Assembly: GCA_934101495.1 (NCBI GenBank)
Contig: CAKORG010000001.1
Span: forward strand, 28,762-92,761
DNA length: 64,000 nucleotides
DNA from: an uncultured Bacilli bacterium
Lineage (GTDB): Bacteria > Bacillota_I > Bacilli_A > RF39 > UBA660
Reading direction: 5' to 3'
Part shown: positions 17,490-24,967 of the stretch, piece by piece
Numbering within the stretch: the first letter of the stretch is position 1
Layout: each line of letters opens with the position of its first letter
Made by a program: the position numbers and the translations under genes
Notes under the pieces: generated by a model
Databases searched by the model: none
Told to the model about the DNA's origin: nothing
The model's input: only the letters and a program-made list of their open reading frames with translations

Positions 17490-17741
17490 TTACTCTCCTC
17501 TTTCTTTACTTACTACATCTAATATGTAGCTATCATCTGTTATATCGGCTTTATCCACTACTTCATTTACAACTTTGGTGGCTTCAACTATTGTTTCTAA
17601 GTCAATACCTCCGATCTTATCTAAGGTTACTGTTAGAAACTTATACTTTCCTTTTTCTTCAAAAGTTATGTCATCAACAATTATATCTGTCTTTTCAAAA
17701 GCCTTTTGTAAATCAATTTTAAGTTTGTCTAATACTAGCAT
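17490..17741 (-). CDS. rimP: Ribosome maturation factor RimP, N-terminal domain only
   Basis: 83 residues against about 150 in the family. The alpha/beta N-terminal domain is present, with the typical run DLETIVEATKVVNEVVDKAD and the DDSYILDVVS strand where most RimP proteins have YxLEVSSPG. The SH3-like C-terminal domain is missing and there is no room for it: nusA starts 2 bp downstream. So this is a real shortening and not a frameshift that can be repaired. First gene of the operon, AGG AGGTG-like ribosome site, promoter at 17804-17812. Confidence 0.85.
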   Translation of the reverse strand: MLVLDKLKIDLQKAFEKTDIIVDDITFEEKGKYKFLTVTLDKIGGIDLETIVEATKVVNEVVDKADITDDSYILDVVSKERGE

Positions 17742-17766
17742 AAAACACCTCCATAACTAATAATAA

Positions 17767-17788
17767 AAGTGGGATTTCCTGCCCACTT
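17767..17788 (-). promoter_or_regulatory. Leader hairpin before rimP
   Basis: Stem AAGTGGG / CCCACTT (17767-17773 and 17782-17788) in the 5' leader of the rimP operon, followed on the minus strand by a weak T-rich stretch. It could be an attenuator or an RNA-stabilising hairpin; no alternative pairing was seen. Confidence 0.4.
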
Positions 17789-17803
17789 AAAACTGATAGT
17801 TAA

Positions 17804-17812
17804 ATTATATCA
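17804..17812 (-). promoter_or_regulatory. Extended -10 promoter of the rimP-truB operon
   Basis: Minus strand TGA-TATAAT (TATAAT at 17804-17809); the -35 region is T-rich with no clear hexamer, as expected for an extended -10 promoter. It overlaps nothing and lies between the upstream terminator and the leader hairpin. Confidence 0.6.
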
Positions 17813-17824
17813 CAAATATTTATT

Positions 17825-17866
17825 AAAAAAAAGCCAAATTTAGCAATTTATGCTAAAAAATGGCTT
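17825..17866 (-). terminator. Intrinsic terminator of the 17873-19342 gene
   Basis: Imperfect stem AAGCCA...TTTAGCA / TGCTAAA...TGGCTT (17831-17866), with a run of T on the minus strand right after it. Confidence 0.85.
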
Positions 17867-17872
17867 GTTTTA

Positions 17873-19342
17873 TTAGAATTTTCCACTACGTCCATCTCCA
17901 CCGCCGCCATTTTCCGATTTACTTTTAGCCTTATTCTTTTCAGTTGTTGTACCATCTGACAACTTTTTAGGTGAACATTTACTTTCATCACTAGGATTTA
18001 GTATACAATCTCTACATCCGCGATATTTGTTTGATATCTCAGTTGTACCATCTATTAAACTTAGGAAAAAGTCTAGCACTGTTGGTATGAAAAATATTAT
18101 TAGACCAATGAGAACTTTTTTAGCAAATTGTACTGTTGCATCTTTCATTGCTTTATCGTCTCCACTTAATGACGCTTTTCCCAGGTCTATACTTCCCAAT
18201 ACTATTAATATTATTGGCACTAATATTTTGATAACTATTATAATATATCCTATTACTTGGAATACCAGTAAAGATGTACTATCGTTAGAACAAAGGTTGA
18301 CTTGCGTTATTCCTAGTTTTTCCAAATCTTTTTTTGTATTATCAACTGGGTCATCAGCTCTTTTATCCGCACTATCAGATGGTTTTGGATAATTTTTGTA
18401 ATCATCTGTTGTAGGACTATCATATGTTGTTAAATAGACATAAAACGAACCTAAATTGTCAACTTCTAATAATGTTATATCATCAGGAAAAGTATTGTTT
18501 TCTAAAAATAGAAAATCAAAATCTTTATCTCTAACCATGAAATTATACATTTTATAGGTTACTACATCACTATTTGTTCCGAAATTTGCTATGTACATCG
18601 TTTGGGAAAAATCATTCTTTGAAATATTGAAATAGTAACTTTTACCCTTTTCTCTTTGAACAACACCCAACTCAATATCGAATTTTCCTTTATAAAGGTC
18701 CGTTGTTTTTTGATATTTTTTACATGCAATTGCATTACTTTCTTTACAATTATTATTATTATTATTATTATTATCCGAGTTATTATCATTACTATTATCA
18801 CTTATTGAGCTTATCGTAATATTTTTAGAATTACTTTCATAATAATTAGTATCATAAACAATATATTCGTCATTTTTATTTTTGTATAAATATATTTCTG
18901 GACAACCTTGCTTCTTATCATAATATTGAAAAAAGTTTTCAAGGTAAAAATAGTCTTTATAAACAAAGTCATAGTTGGCCACTTTGTGAGTTCCATCATG
19001 AGATTTTTCTGTTATTTTATTATTTTTATATGTAACATAAGAAACAGTGTGAACTTCCTTTTCATTATTATAATCATAACTTACTTCAAATTTATTTTCA
19101 TCAATAGTAAATGTCATTGAATTTAATCTCTCAATATTTAATTTTTTTAAATCATATTTACATACAGTTGTATTTGTAGTAGTATTACTTGATTGCCCAC
19201 TTGGCTGAGTTGTTTTTTTTGCTATTGCTGGGTTACTAAATCCACTTGCAGCGGTATAATAGCAATCATAAGTTTTAGCTCCCACCGCTAAAGGAAGTAA
19301 TACATATACAAAAAAACTAAAAATCAATAATTTACTTTTCAT
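17873..19342 (-). CDS. Secreted protein ending in a two-TM module with CxxC..P motif
   Basis: 489 residues. Signal peptide (LLIFSFFVYVLLPLAVGA), then a variable extracellular part of about 330 residues with an Asp/Asn-rich linker. At about 355-430 there are two TM helices around the segment GSIDLGKASLSGDDKAMKDA, then KVLIGLIIFFIPTVLDF and the motif GCRDCILNPSDESKC. The same module makes up the whole of the two small proteins at 43390-43725 and 43786-44136 in the pilus locus. The helix pair resembles TrbC/VirB2-type pilins in layout; function is not known. Own promoter and terminator. The Gly/Lys-rich tail is probably disordered. Confidence 0.75.
   Translation of the reverse strand: MKSKLLIFSFFVYVLLPLAVGAKTYDCYYTAASGFSNPAIAKKTTQPSGQSSNTTTNTTVCKYDLKKLNIERLNSMTFTIDENKFEVSYDYNNEKEVHTVSYVTYKNNKITEKSHDGTHKVANYDFVYKDYFYLENFFQYYDKKQGCPEIYLYKNKNDEYIVYDTNYYESNSKNITISSISDNSNDNNSDNNNNNNNNCKESNAIACKKYQKTTDLYKGKFDIELGVVQREKGKSYYFNISKNDFSQTMYIANFGTNSDVVTYKMYNFMVRDKDFDFLFLENNTFPDDITLLEVDNLGSFYVYLTTYDSPTTDDYKNYPKPSDSADKRADDPVDNTKKDLEKLGITQVNLCSNDSTSLLVFQVIGYIIIVIKILVPIILIVLGSIDLGKASLSGDDKAMKDATVQFAKKVLIGLIIFFIPTVLDFFLSLIDGTTEISNKYRGCRDCILNPSDESKCSPKKLSDGTTTEKNKAKSKSENGGGGDGRSGKF
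18749..18772 (-). repeat. (AAT)8 trinucleotide repeat coding for poly-Asn
   Basis: Eight uninterrupted AAT codons on the minus strand in the linker of the 17873-19342 gene. Being 3-nt units, length changes stay in frame and would only change linker length. Confidence 0.85.
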
Positions 19343-19367
19343 TTGAACTCACCTATCTTATAGAATT

Positions 19368-19376
19368 ATTATATCA
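19368..19376 (-). promoter_or_regulatory. Extended -10 promoter of the 17873-19342 gene
   Basis: Minus strand TGA-TATAAT (TATAAT at 19368-19373), about 25 bp before the start codon, directly after the recX stop. Confidence 0.55.
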
Positions 19377-19393
19377 GTTTTTTTTGTTATAAT

Positions 19394-20161
19394 CTAGTCC
19401 CTATTTTGAATTTTTTCAATATCCCTTAAAGGGAATCCTTTTTTATATAAATTATATTTTAATTTTGTTTCTAATTCTTTGTTTTGATATTTTTTACTTA
19501 ATCTATTATATTCTTTATGATATTCTTTTTTTAAAATACCATTATTATCTTCAATATCTATGCTGTTTATAACGCTATTTATCATATCTTTATCATATCC
19601 CAAATTTGTTAAATCATTCTTCAGTTTTAAAATAAGATTACTCTTACTGAGTTTCTTATTACTGACAATTTTTTTATTGACTATCTTTTTTACTTTATCC
19701 TTCCATATGTTTTTATCAATATCATTTATGTTGCTTTCTATTAATTCCGAATTTAATCCTATTTTTTCTAATTCTTTTTTTATATAAATTGGTCCTTTGG
19801 TACCCAAATTCATTTGGTCATTAATATAACTTTTTATATATTTTTCTTCATTTAAATAACCTAATTCTTCTAGTTTATCAATTACTTTATTTTTAATCTC
19901 TCTTGAATATTCCTTTAACTTGTTCTCTAATTCCTTTTTTGTTCTTTGCTTAAAACTTATCAATTTTAAAGATTTGTTAAATGCTTCATAATAGTTATTA
20001 TAATCAATTATTTCTTTAAATTCTAAGTCTGTTAGATTTGTTGGTTTTAATAGATTGTATTTAATTAAAGTATCACTATAAAACTCTAGCTGAGTATTAT
20101 CACCTAGAGTTATTATATATTTGTTATTTTTCTTTTTTATATTAGATATTTTCTTCATCAT
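19394..20161 (-). CDS. recX: Regulatory protein RecX
   Basis: About 255 residues of the RecX family of RecA modulators, built of three-helix repeats. Seen: FKQRTKKELENKLKEY, the second-repeat pattern ELGYLNEEKYIKSYINDQ and GTKGPIYIKKELEKIGL. The frame is open to an ATG at 20182, but the family begins with a basic strand matching MMKKISNIKKKNNK, so I place the start at 20161; no ribosome site is visible at either. It overlaps the end of the DHH phosphoesterase gene by 20 bp, suggesting coupling. Confidence 0.85.
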   Translation of the reverse strand: MMKKISNIKKKNNKYIITLGDNTQLEFYSDTLIKYNLLKPTNLTDLEFKEIIDYNNYYEAFNKSLKLISFKQRTKKELENKLKEYSREIKNKVIDKLEELGYLNEEKYIKSYINDQMNLGTKGPIYIKKELEKIGLNSELIESNINDIDKNIWKDKVKKIVNKKIVSNKKLSKSNLILKLKNDLTNLGYDKDMINSVINSIDIEDNNGILKKEYHKEYNRLSKKYQNKELETKLKYNLYKKGFPLRDIEKIQNRD

Positions 20162-21107
20162 TATATGTTTTACATGTTGCATCTAAATCTTTTGCTAGAG
20201 CTTCAATTACTTTATAATCACTAGTTCGACATCCAGATGCAAATTTATGTCCTCCCCCATTATATTGTGCCACTACTTCGTTGATAACTGGTCCACGACT
20301 TCTGATATTTGCTTTATAAATATCATTTCTTTCATCATACACTACGAACATCCAACACATAAGTTCTTTAATGAAATAGAAATCATTAACTTGATTTGAT
20401 ACACTTGTTGGTTCAACGTTAAATTTCTTTAAGTCTTCACTTGGTACAAAGATAAAACCAAATCTATTTTCAGTTATTTCTATATTATTTATGAGATATG
20501 CACGAAATTTTTCTTCGTTTATGCTTCTTTCATATAAATTATCATAAAGATTTACAAAGTTTATATTACTTGTTTTGACAAGTTCGTATGCTGTTTTTAA
20601 AGTTTCAACGCTTGTGTTTGGTAGTAAAAATCTGTCACTGTCAAAAACCATACCTATATATAAATCTTCAGCTATTTTAGTGTCCATTGCAAGTGGACTA
20701 TAAAGAAGAAGTTCTGCAATCATTTCACATGTACTGGATTTAGTTGAGTCAGTCCAGTCAACATCACCAACGATGTCTTCAGCTGGGTGATGATCAATTT
20801 TTAAAATAGCATCGTATTCTAATCCGTTTATACCATCTACTCTGTAAAAGTTTGGAACATCAAGCACAATTAATAAAGAATTTGTTAAAGTACTTAAATC
20901 AGGTTTATCAAGAGCTCCTAAATATTTAAATTTATGAACTCCTGCACCTACTGCATATACTTCTTTATTCGGAAATGTTAATTTAATTGAGTCCCTTAAA
21001 GCTATTTGACTTGCTATAGCATCAGGATCTGGGCTAATATGACGAGCTAATACTATTTTGTCATATTTTTTGATTATCTTAATTATTTTTTTGTACATTT
21101 CCTTCAT
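20142..21107 (-). CDS. nrnA: DHH-family phosphoesterase, NrnA-like
   Basis: 321 residues. The DHH domain has ARHISPDPDAIASQ, LDVPN and DHHPAED; the DHHA1 domain ends with GGGHKFASGC. This is the layout of NrnA (nanoRNase / pAp phosphatase), which degrades short oligoribonucleotides, and of related cyclic-dinucleotide-breakdown enzymes. No membrane or PAS part is present, so GdpP is excluded. It lies between ackA (17 bp upstream) and recX. Confidence 0.88.
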   Translation of the reverse strand: MKEMYKKIIKIIKKYDKIVLARHISPDPDAIASQIALRDSIKLTFPNKEVYAVGAGVHKFKYLGALDKPDLSTLTNSLLIVLDVPNFYRVDGINGLEYDAILKIDHHPAEDIVGDVDWTDSTKSSTCEMIAELLLYSPLAMDTKIAEDLYIGMVFDSDRFLLPNTSVETLKTAYELVKTSNINFVNLYDNLYERSINEEKFRAYLINNIEITENRFGFIFVPSEDLKKFNVEPTSVSNQVNDFYFIKELMCWMFVVYDERNDIYKANIRSRGPVINEVVAQYNGGGHKFASGCRTSDYKVIEALAKDLDATCKTYNDEENI

Positions 21108-21124
21108 TTTATCACTCTTTCTAA

Positions 21125-22321
21125 TTAGTTATTTTTGTTCTTTAATTCCATTGTATCCATGGCAATCATTAATTCTTCATCTGTTGGTACAACATAAACT
21201 GGAATTTTTGAGTCATCTGTTGAAATAAGACGGAATTCTCCACGGAAATCATTTCTTTCATCATCTAATTTAACACCTAAAGATGCAATTTTTTCAATAA
21301 TTGATTTACGCATTGTTTTACTGTTTTCACCAACACCTGCAGTTAAAGTAATTACATCTGCTCCGCCAAGTAAATTATTATACATTGCTATATAATTAGC
21401 TATCTTTTTAGCATACATTTCTTGTGCTAATATTGCTCTTTCATTTCCTTCTTTTGCAGCATTTTCAACATCTCTTGAGTCACTACTTACTCCACTTACA
21501 CCTAAAAGTCCGCTCTTTTTATTTAAGTCATTTGTAAGTTCTTCAAGTGTTTTGCCTGTTTTTCCTTCTAAATATGATAACATTGATGCATCAATATCAC
21601 CACTACGAGTTCCCATCATGATACCTGCAAGTGGTGTAAATCCCATAGATGTATCAACTACCTTTCCAGAATCAATAGCTGTTATAGAACCACCATTACC
21701 GATATGACAAGAAATAACTTTTAAATCATTTCTGCCAAAATATTCACTAATTGTTTTATTAATGAATCTATGACTAGTGCCATGGAAACCATATTTTCTA
21801 ACACCATATTTTTCATACCATTCATATGGTACTGGATATAGATATTCAGCTTCTTTCATTGTTGTATGAAAGGCTGTGTCAAATACACCAACTTGAATTG
21901 TATTTGGTAAAGCCTTCATAAATGCTTTTACACCCATTATATTGGCTGGATTATGAAGTGGTGCAAGTTCATTATATTTAGAAACTCTTTCTAGTACATC
22001 TTCTGTTAATACAACTGACTCTGTGAATTCTTGTCCACCATGAACCATACGATGTCCCACTCCTTCAATTTCATCTAATGAGCTTATTATCCCCATATCA
22101 ATAAGTTCATTCATTAGTATTTGTACGGCAACTGAATGGTCTCTCAAATCAACTTCTTTAGTTATTTTTTCTCCATTATATTTTATTGTGTAGCAGGAGC
22201 CGTTAATTCCGATTTTTTCAAATAATCCGCTTGCTACAACATTTTTTTCTGGTAGTTCAATTAATGTAAATTTTAATGATGAACTACCTGCATTTACTGC
22301 TAATATTTTCATTTCTTTCAC
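21125..22321 (-). CDS. ackA: Acetate kinase
   Basis: 398 residues, full length. Converts acetyl phosphate and ADP to acetate and ATP. Motifs seen: KILAVNAGSSSLKF at the N-terminus, HRMVHGG, GFHGTSHRF, HIGNGGSI and FTPLAGIMMGTRSGD. First gene of a run with nrnA and recX. No phosphotransacetylase gene is nearby. It points to fermentative energy conservation. Confidence 0.98.
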   Translation of the reverse strand: MKEMKILAVNAGSSSLKFTLIELPEKNVVASGLFEKIGINGSCYTIKYNGEKITKEVDLRDHSVAVQILMNELIDMGIISSLDEIEGVGHRMVHGGQEFTESVVLTEDVLERVSKYNELAPLHNPANIMGVKAFMKALPNTIQVGVFDTAFHTTMKEAEYLYPVPYEWYEKYGVRKYGFHGTSHRFINKTISEYFGRNDLKVISCHIGNGGSITAIDSGKVVDTSMGFTPLAGIMMGTRSGDIDASMLSYLEGKTGKTLEELTNDLNKKSGLLGVSGVSSDSRDVENAAKEGNERAILAQEMYAKKIANYIAMYNNLLGGADVITLTAGVGENSKTMRKSIIEKIASLGVKLDDERNDFRGEFRLISTDDSKIPVYVVPTDEELMIAMDTMELKNKNN

Positions 22322-22331
22322 CTCTTCTTCT

Positions 22332-22368
22332 ATTATACAAAAAAAAGATAGATTAATCTATCTTTTTT
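22332..22368 (-). terminator. Terminator of the NUDIX gene, abutting the ackA -10
   Basis: Perfect stem AAAAAAGATAGA / TCTATCTTTTTT (22341-22352 and 22357-22368) with loop TTAA; on the minus strand T follows. A TATAAT (22332-22337) directly after it is the likely -10 of ackA, without a good -35. Confidence 0.85.
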
Positions 22369-22381
22369 AATATTTTTTTAC

Positions 22382-22786
22382 TCATTTTATTAATTTTCTA
22401 CTTAAACAATATGGCACTACTTCATTTTTTAAGGTATTTGATAATATATCAGTTCCAATACTGCTTTCGTACCATAAAAAGTTTTCTATTTCTTCTGATA
22501 AAGTGAGATTACCTTCAAGAGTGCCATTATATTTAAATACATAAAAATGTATTGGCGTTTTTCCATCACTTGTTGCTATTTCATCAAATTCCATTACTAA
22601 TTCAAATAAATTCTCATCAAATATTGCTTTTTCACCTAATTCTTCATGACATTCTCTTTTGGCTGCTGCAAGTGGAGTTTCCCCATCTTCTACTTTTCCA
22701 CCAATCATTTGATATGTTGGTCTCTTTCTCGGTTTATCAATCAATACCTTTTCATCTTTGAAGAACATTGTACCTACGACATTCAT
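22382..22786 (-). CDS. NUDIX hydrolase
   Basis: 134 residues, single NUDIX domain. The box is at about 30-52: GGKVEDGE then REC-HEELGE, with all acidic metal ligands in place. NUDIX enzymes cleave nucleoside diphosphates linked to another group; MutT-like cleaning or signalling substrates are equally possible. It follows the membrane protein gene by 6 bp and may be co-transcribed. Confidence 0.9.
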   Translation of the reverse strand: MNVVGTMFFKDEKVLIDKPRKRPTYQMIGGKVEDGETPLAAAKRECHEELGEKAIFDENLFELVMEFDEIATSDGKTPIHFYVFKYNGTLEGNLTLSEEIENFLWYESSIGTDILSNTLKNEVVPYCLSRKLIK

Positions 22787-22792
22787 ATTATT

Positions 22793-23473
22793 TTATCCTT
22801 CCTTATTATTTTTCTTACGTATATCTAGTTCTTTAAAAAATACTTGAAATTTAGGAAAAGCATTTTTTATACGTCGATATAATATACTATTATCTTTAAA
22901 CCATTTTTCAATATATTGTTTTATTTTTTCGGTATTGTCTTTTCGTTCACTTTTAATCTTGCCTTTTATTTTAAATAAAATATACGTCGATATAATATTA
23001 TCGATTACATAAATAACAAATATTGTAATTGCTACCCAAAATAGTGCTGTAGGAGATAATTTATCAACAAGCTTAATAACTGCAGGATGCAAAACATAAA
23101 TAATAAGTGATGCAAGTAGACCAAACGGGATCATTGTTTCTAAACAAATTCTACCATTTATATTAAATCTTTTGTTTGAGTAATCCCACCATCTAACATT
23201 GTATATTTTTTCCATAAAATAGCTAGTAAAGTATTCTAGAAGTGAACATATTAAAATTGCTTTTAAAAATACGCTAAGAATATCACTTGTATTATTTCCC
23301 ACTACTAATATGATAGCTAGGCACCCCCATCCGTATATCGGACAATAAGGGCCTATTAAAAATCCTCTGTTTACAAATTTATGCTTATTCCATAGAGATG
23401 TGCATACCTCCATAACCCATCCTAAAAATGAGTAAATAATAAAATATAAAAAATACTTATAAATTATTTCCAT
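22793..23473 (-). CDS. CmpB-type (putative ABC permease) membrane protein
   Basis: About 226 residues with five or six TM helices. The first helix block YFIIYSFLGWVMEVCTSL, then NRGFLIGPYCPIYGWGC and the RWWDYS segment, mark the PF06541 family, annotated as putative ABC-transporter permease but of unproven function. The frame opens at 23506; the ATG at 23473 follows AGAGGCAGG and begins right before the first TM helix, so I prefer it. The C-terminal 60 residues are basic and cytoplasmic. Confidence 0.85.
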   Translation of the reverse strand: MEIIYKYFLYFIIYSFLGWVMEVCTSLWNKHKFVNRGFLIGPYCPIYGWGCLAIILVVGNNTSDILSVFLKAILICSLLEYFTSYFMEKIYNVRWWDYSNKRFNINGRICLETMIPFGLLASLIIYVLHPAVIKLVDKLSPTALFWVAITIFVIYVIDNIISTYILFKIKGKIKSERKDNTEKIKQYIEKWFKDNSILYRRIKNAFPKFQVFFKELDIRKKNNKEG

Positions 23474-23506
23474 AAAAACCTGCCTCTCTATCTTAGAACA
23501 AAACAT

Positions 23507-23828
23507 AAATTTCCAACAATGTAAGTCTTATGTTATATCACAATTGCACTCTTTGCTTTCAATGAAAACCTGTGTTTCTCACCAAGATTAATATTGAATG
23601 ATTAAGACTCTACTACTTATATTTATTTTGCTCTTGTTTTCATTATACATTCTTTCATAGAGATTTTCAAGCTTTTCTACATTTTCACATATCTTACTTT
23701 CCACTAAAATGAAAAACAATTTTTTTATCAATCATTGTTTTCATTCTGCGGTTGGATATATTCTGAATTTATATATTTTTATTTTCGAAGTTTAATTTCA
23801 CAAAATTTGGATGACTTTCTTAGTATAT
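23507..23828. other. Intergenic region, possible short-protein remnant
   Basis: No convincing gene. On the minus strand a frame from a GTG at 23704 to TAA at 23588 codes for 38 residues (ICENVEKLENLYERMYNENK in the middle). The helix pattern is loosely like Spo0E-type small phosphatases, but the SQxLD motif is missing and there is no ribosome site. No structured RNA was recognised. Confidence 0.3.
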
Positions 23829-23857
23829 AAAAAAAAGATAAATTGTTTTTTATCTTT
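23829..23857 (-). terminator. Intrinsic terminator of the coiled-coil membrane protein gene
   Basis: Stem AAAGATAAA / TTTATCTTT (23834-23842 and 23849-23857) with a T tract on the minus strand. Confidence 0.8.
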
Positions 23858-23875
23858 TCAAACGAATTTTTTTGT

Positions 23876-24439
23876 TTAGTCATTTTTTTGGTATTTGCAT
23901 CTAGCTCTTTTGAGTTCAGCACTCTCTCTTTGCTCAAAGTACATATTTATATCTTCTAAAACACTTTTTTCAGCACAATTTCTATCGTATAGATAATATA
24001 TACTTTTCAATCTTTCTTCCGCTATTTTTTTATTTGCGGATAAGCTGTCGATATTTTTCCTGATAGTTTCTCTTCTTTGTTCTGTGCTTTCAATTTCTTT
24101 TTTTATAATTATTTTAGCTACTTTTATAAATTTTGGCATCTTACAAACATAAAGAGCAATAAAAAGATATAGTATTATACCTAAAGAAAAGATATTGTTA
24201 ATGACGAATATACAAATGAGTAATAATGTGCTTATACTAAAGTCATTTATAACAATATCCCTTTGAAAAAGCATCTTATTAGAGTAATCAGTTGTTTTTT
24301 TTAATTTTTCCATTTCAATATCCAGTTTGGATTCTATTTCTAATAAATATTCTTTGGCACTATCTTTTTGACTTTCTAATTCTAATATTAATTTGTTTAA
24401 TTCTTGCCTTCTATCGGCATTTTTTTTGTTTATATCCAT
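23876..24439 (-). CDS. Coiled-coil membrane protein of unknown function
   Basis: 187 residues. An N-terminal coiled coil (about 1-55), a pair of TM helices near 70-105 (STLLLICIFVINNIFSLGII plus the next), then a second Glu/Lys-rich coil (110-185). No signal peptide; both coils would be cytoplasmic. No family recognised. Its own terminator follows. The gene before it (24510-24926) is same-strand, 70 bp away. Confidence 0.65.
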   Translation of the reverse strand: MDINKKNADRRQELNKLILELESQKDSAKEYLLEIESKLDIEMEKLKKTTDYSNKMLFQRDIVINDFSISTLLLICIFVINNIFSLGIILYLFIALYVCKMPKFIKVAKIIIKKEIESTEQRRETIRKNIDSLSANKKIAEERLKSIYYLYDRNCAEKSVLEDINMYFEQRESAELKRARCKYQKND

Positions 24440-24509
24440 TTTTCAATCCCTCGAGTGCCTAGATATAATATACCTTTTTTAGTATATTGTCAAGTAGATT
24501 TTATATTGC

Positions 24510-24926
24510 TTACAAATATGATTTCCATGATTTGATTTGAAACTCTAAAAGTTCTAATAATTCTTCAGCAAGTTCAGTTACTTTTTTATCTGTTTCAGAG
24601 TTAAGTATTTCTTCCACCTTGATAATCCCTTTGTTGGTACCTTCAGTTAACATTTTAGCTATTTTTGAGTCATCACATTTAAGTAGTTCAATTCCTGTAT
24701 AAATTTCATTAAACATTTTAATAATTATGTTTATTTCTGTTGGTTCTTCACCAAGTTCTTTTAACATATTTGTAATATCCATCTTATTTACCATGTATTT
24801 TTTCTTGGCATCACTCATAGTTTTAGCTAATGCTTTATCCTCGATATGTCCTTTTACTTCATCAATACCTATTATTCCCATTGTAACTATTTTATATAGT
24901 TCATTTAATGCTTCTACATCATACAT
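24510..24926 (-). CDS. Small all-helical protein, possibly ferritin-like bundle
   Basis: 138 residues, nearly all predicted helix, acidic, no TM. Helix pattern (ALNELYKIVTMGIIGIDEV, EGTNKGIIKVEEIL, ELAEELLELLEFQIKSWKSY) recalls DUF2383-type four-helix bundles, but the metal-ligand Glu/His pattern of a true ferritin is absent. Unknown role. A terminator-like hairpin of the upstream rnjB lies just before its start codon. Confidence 0.6.
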   Translation of the reverse strand: MYDVEALNELYKIVTMGIIGIDEVKGHIEDKALAKTMSDAKKKYMVNKMDITNMLKELGEEPTEINIIIKMFNEIYTGIELLKCDDSKIAKMLTEGTNKGIIKVEEILNSETDKKVTELAEELLELLEFQIKSWKSYL

Positions 24927-24961
24927 TTAAAAATCACCCATTTATAGTATGAGTGATTTTT
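24927..24961 (-). terminator. Terminator of rnjB
   Basis: Stem AAAAATCAC / GTGATTTTT (24929-24937 and 24953-24961), T run on the minus strand, immediately before the ATG of the 138-residue gene. Partial read-through would supply that gene. Confidence 0.65.
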
Positions 24962-24967
24962 TCAATA

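Noticed and set aside
23507..23828. Structured RNA (6S, tmRNA, RNase P or SRP RNA)
   Set aside because: No conserved cores of these RNAs on either strand; only AT-rich sequence with a weak short frame.
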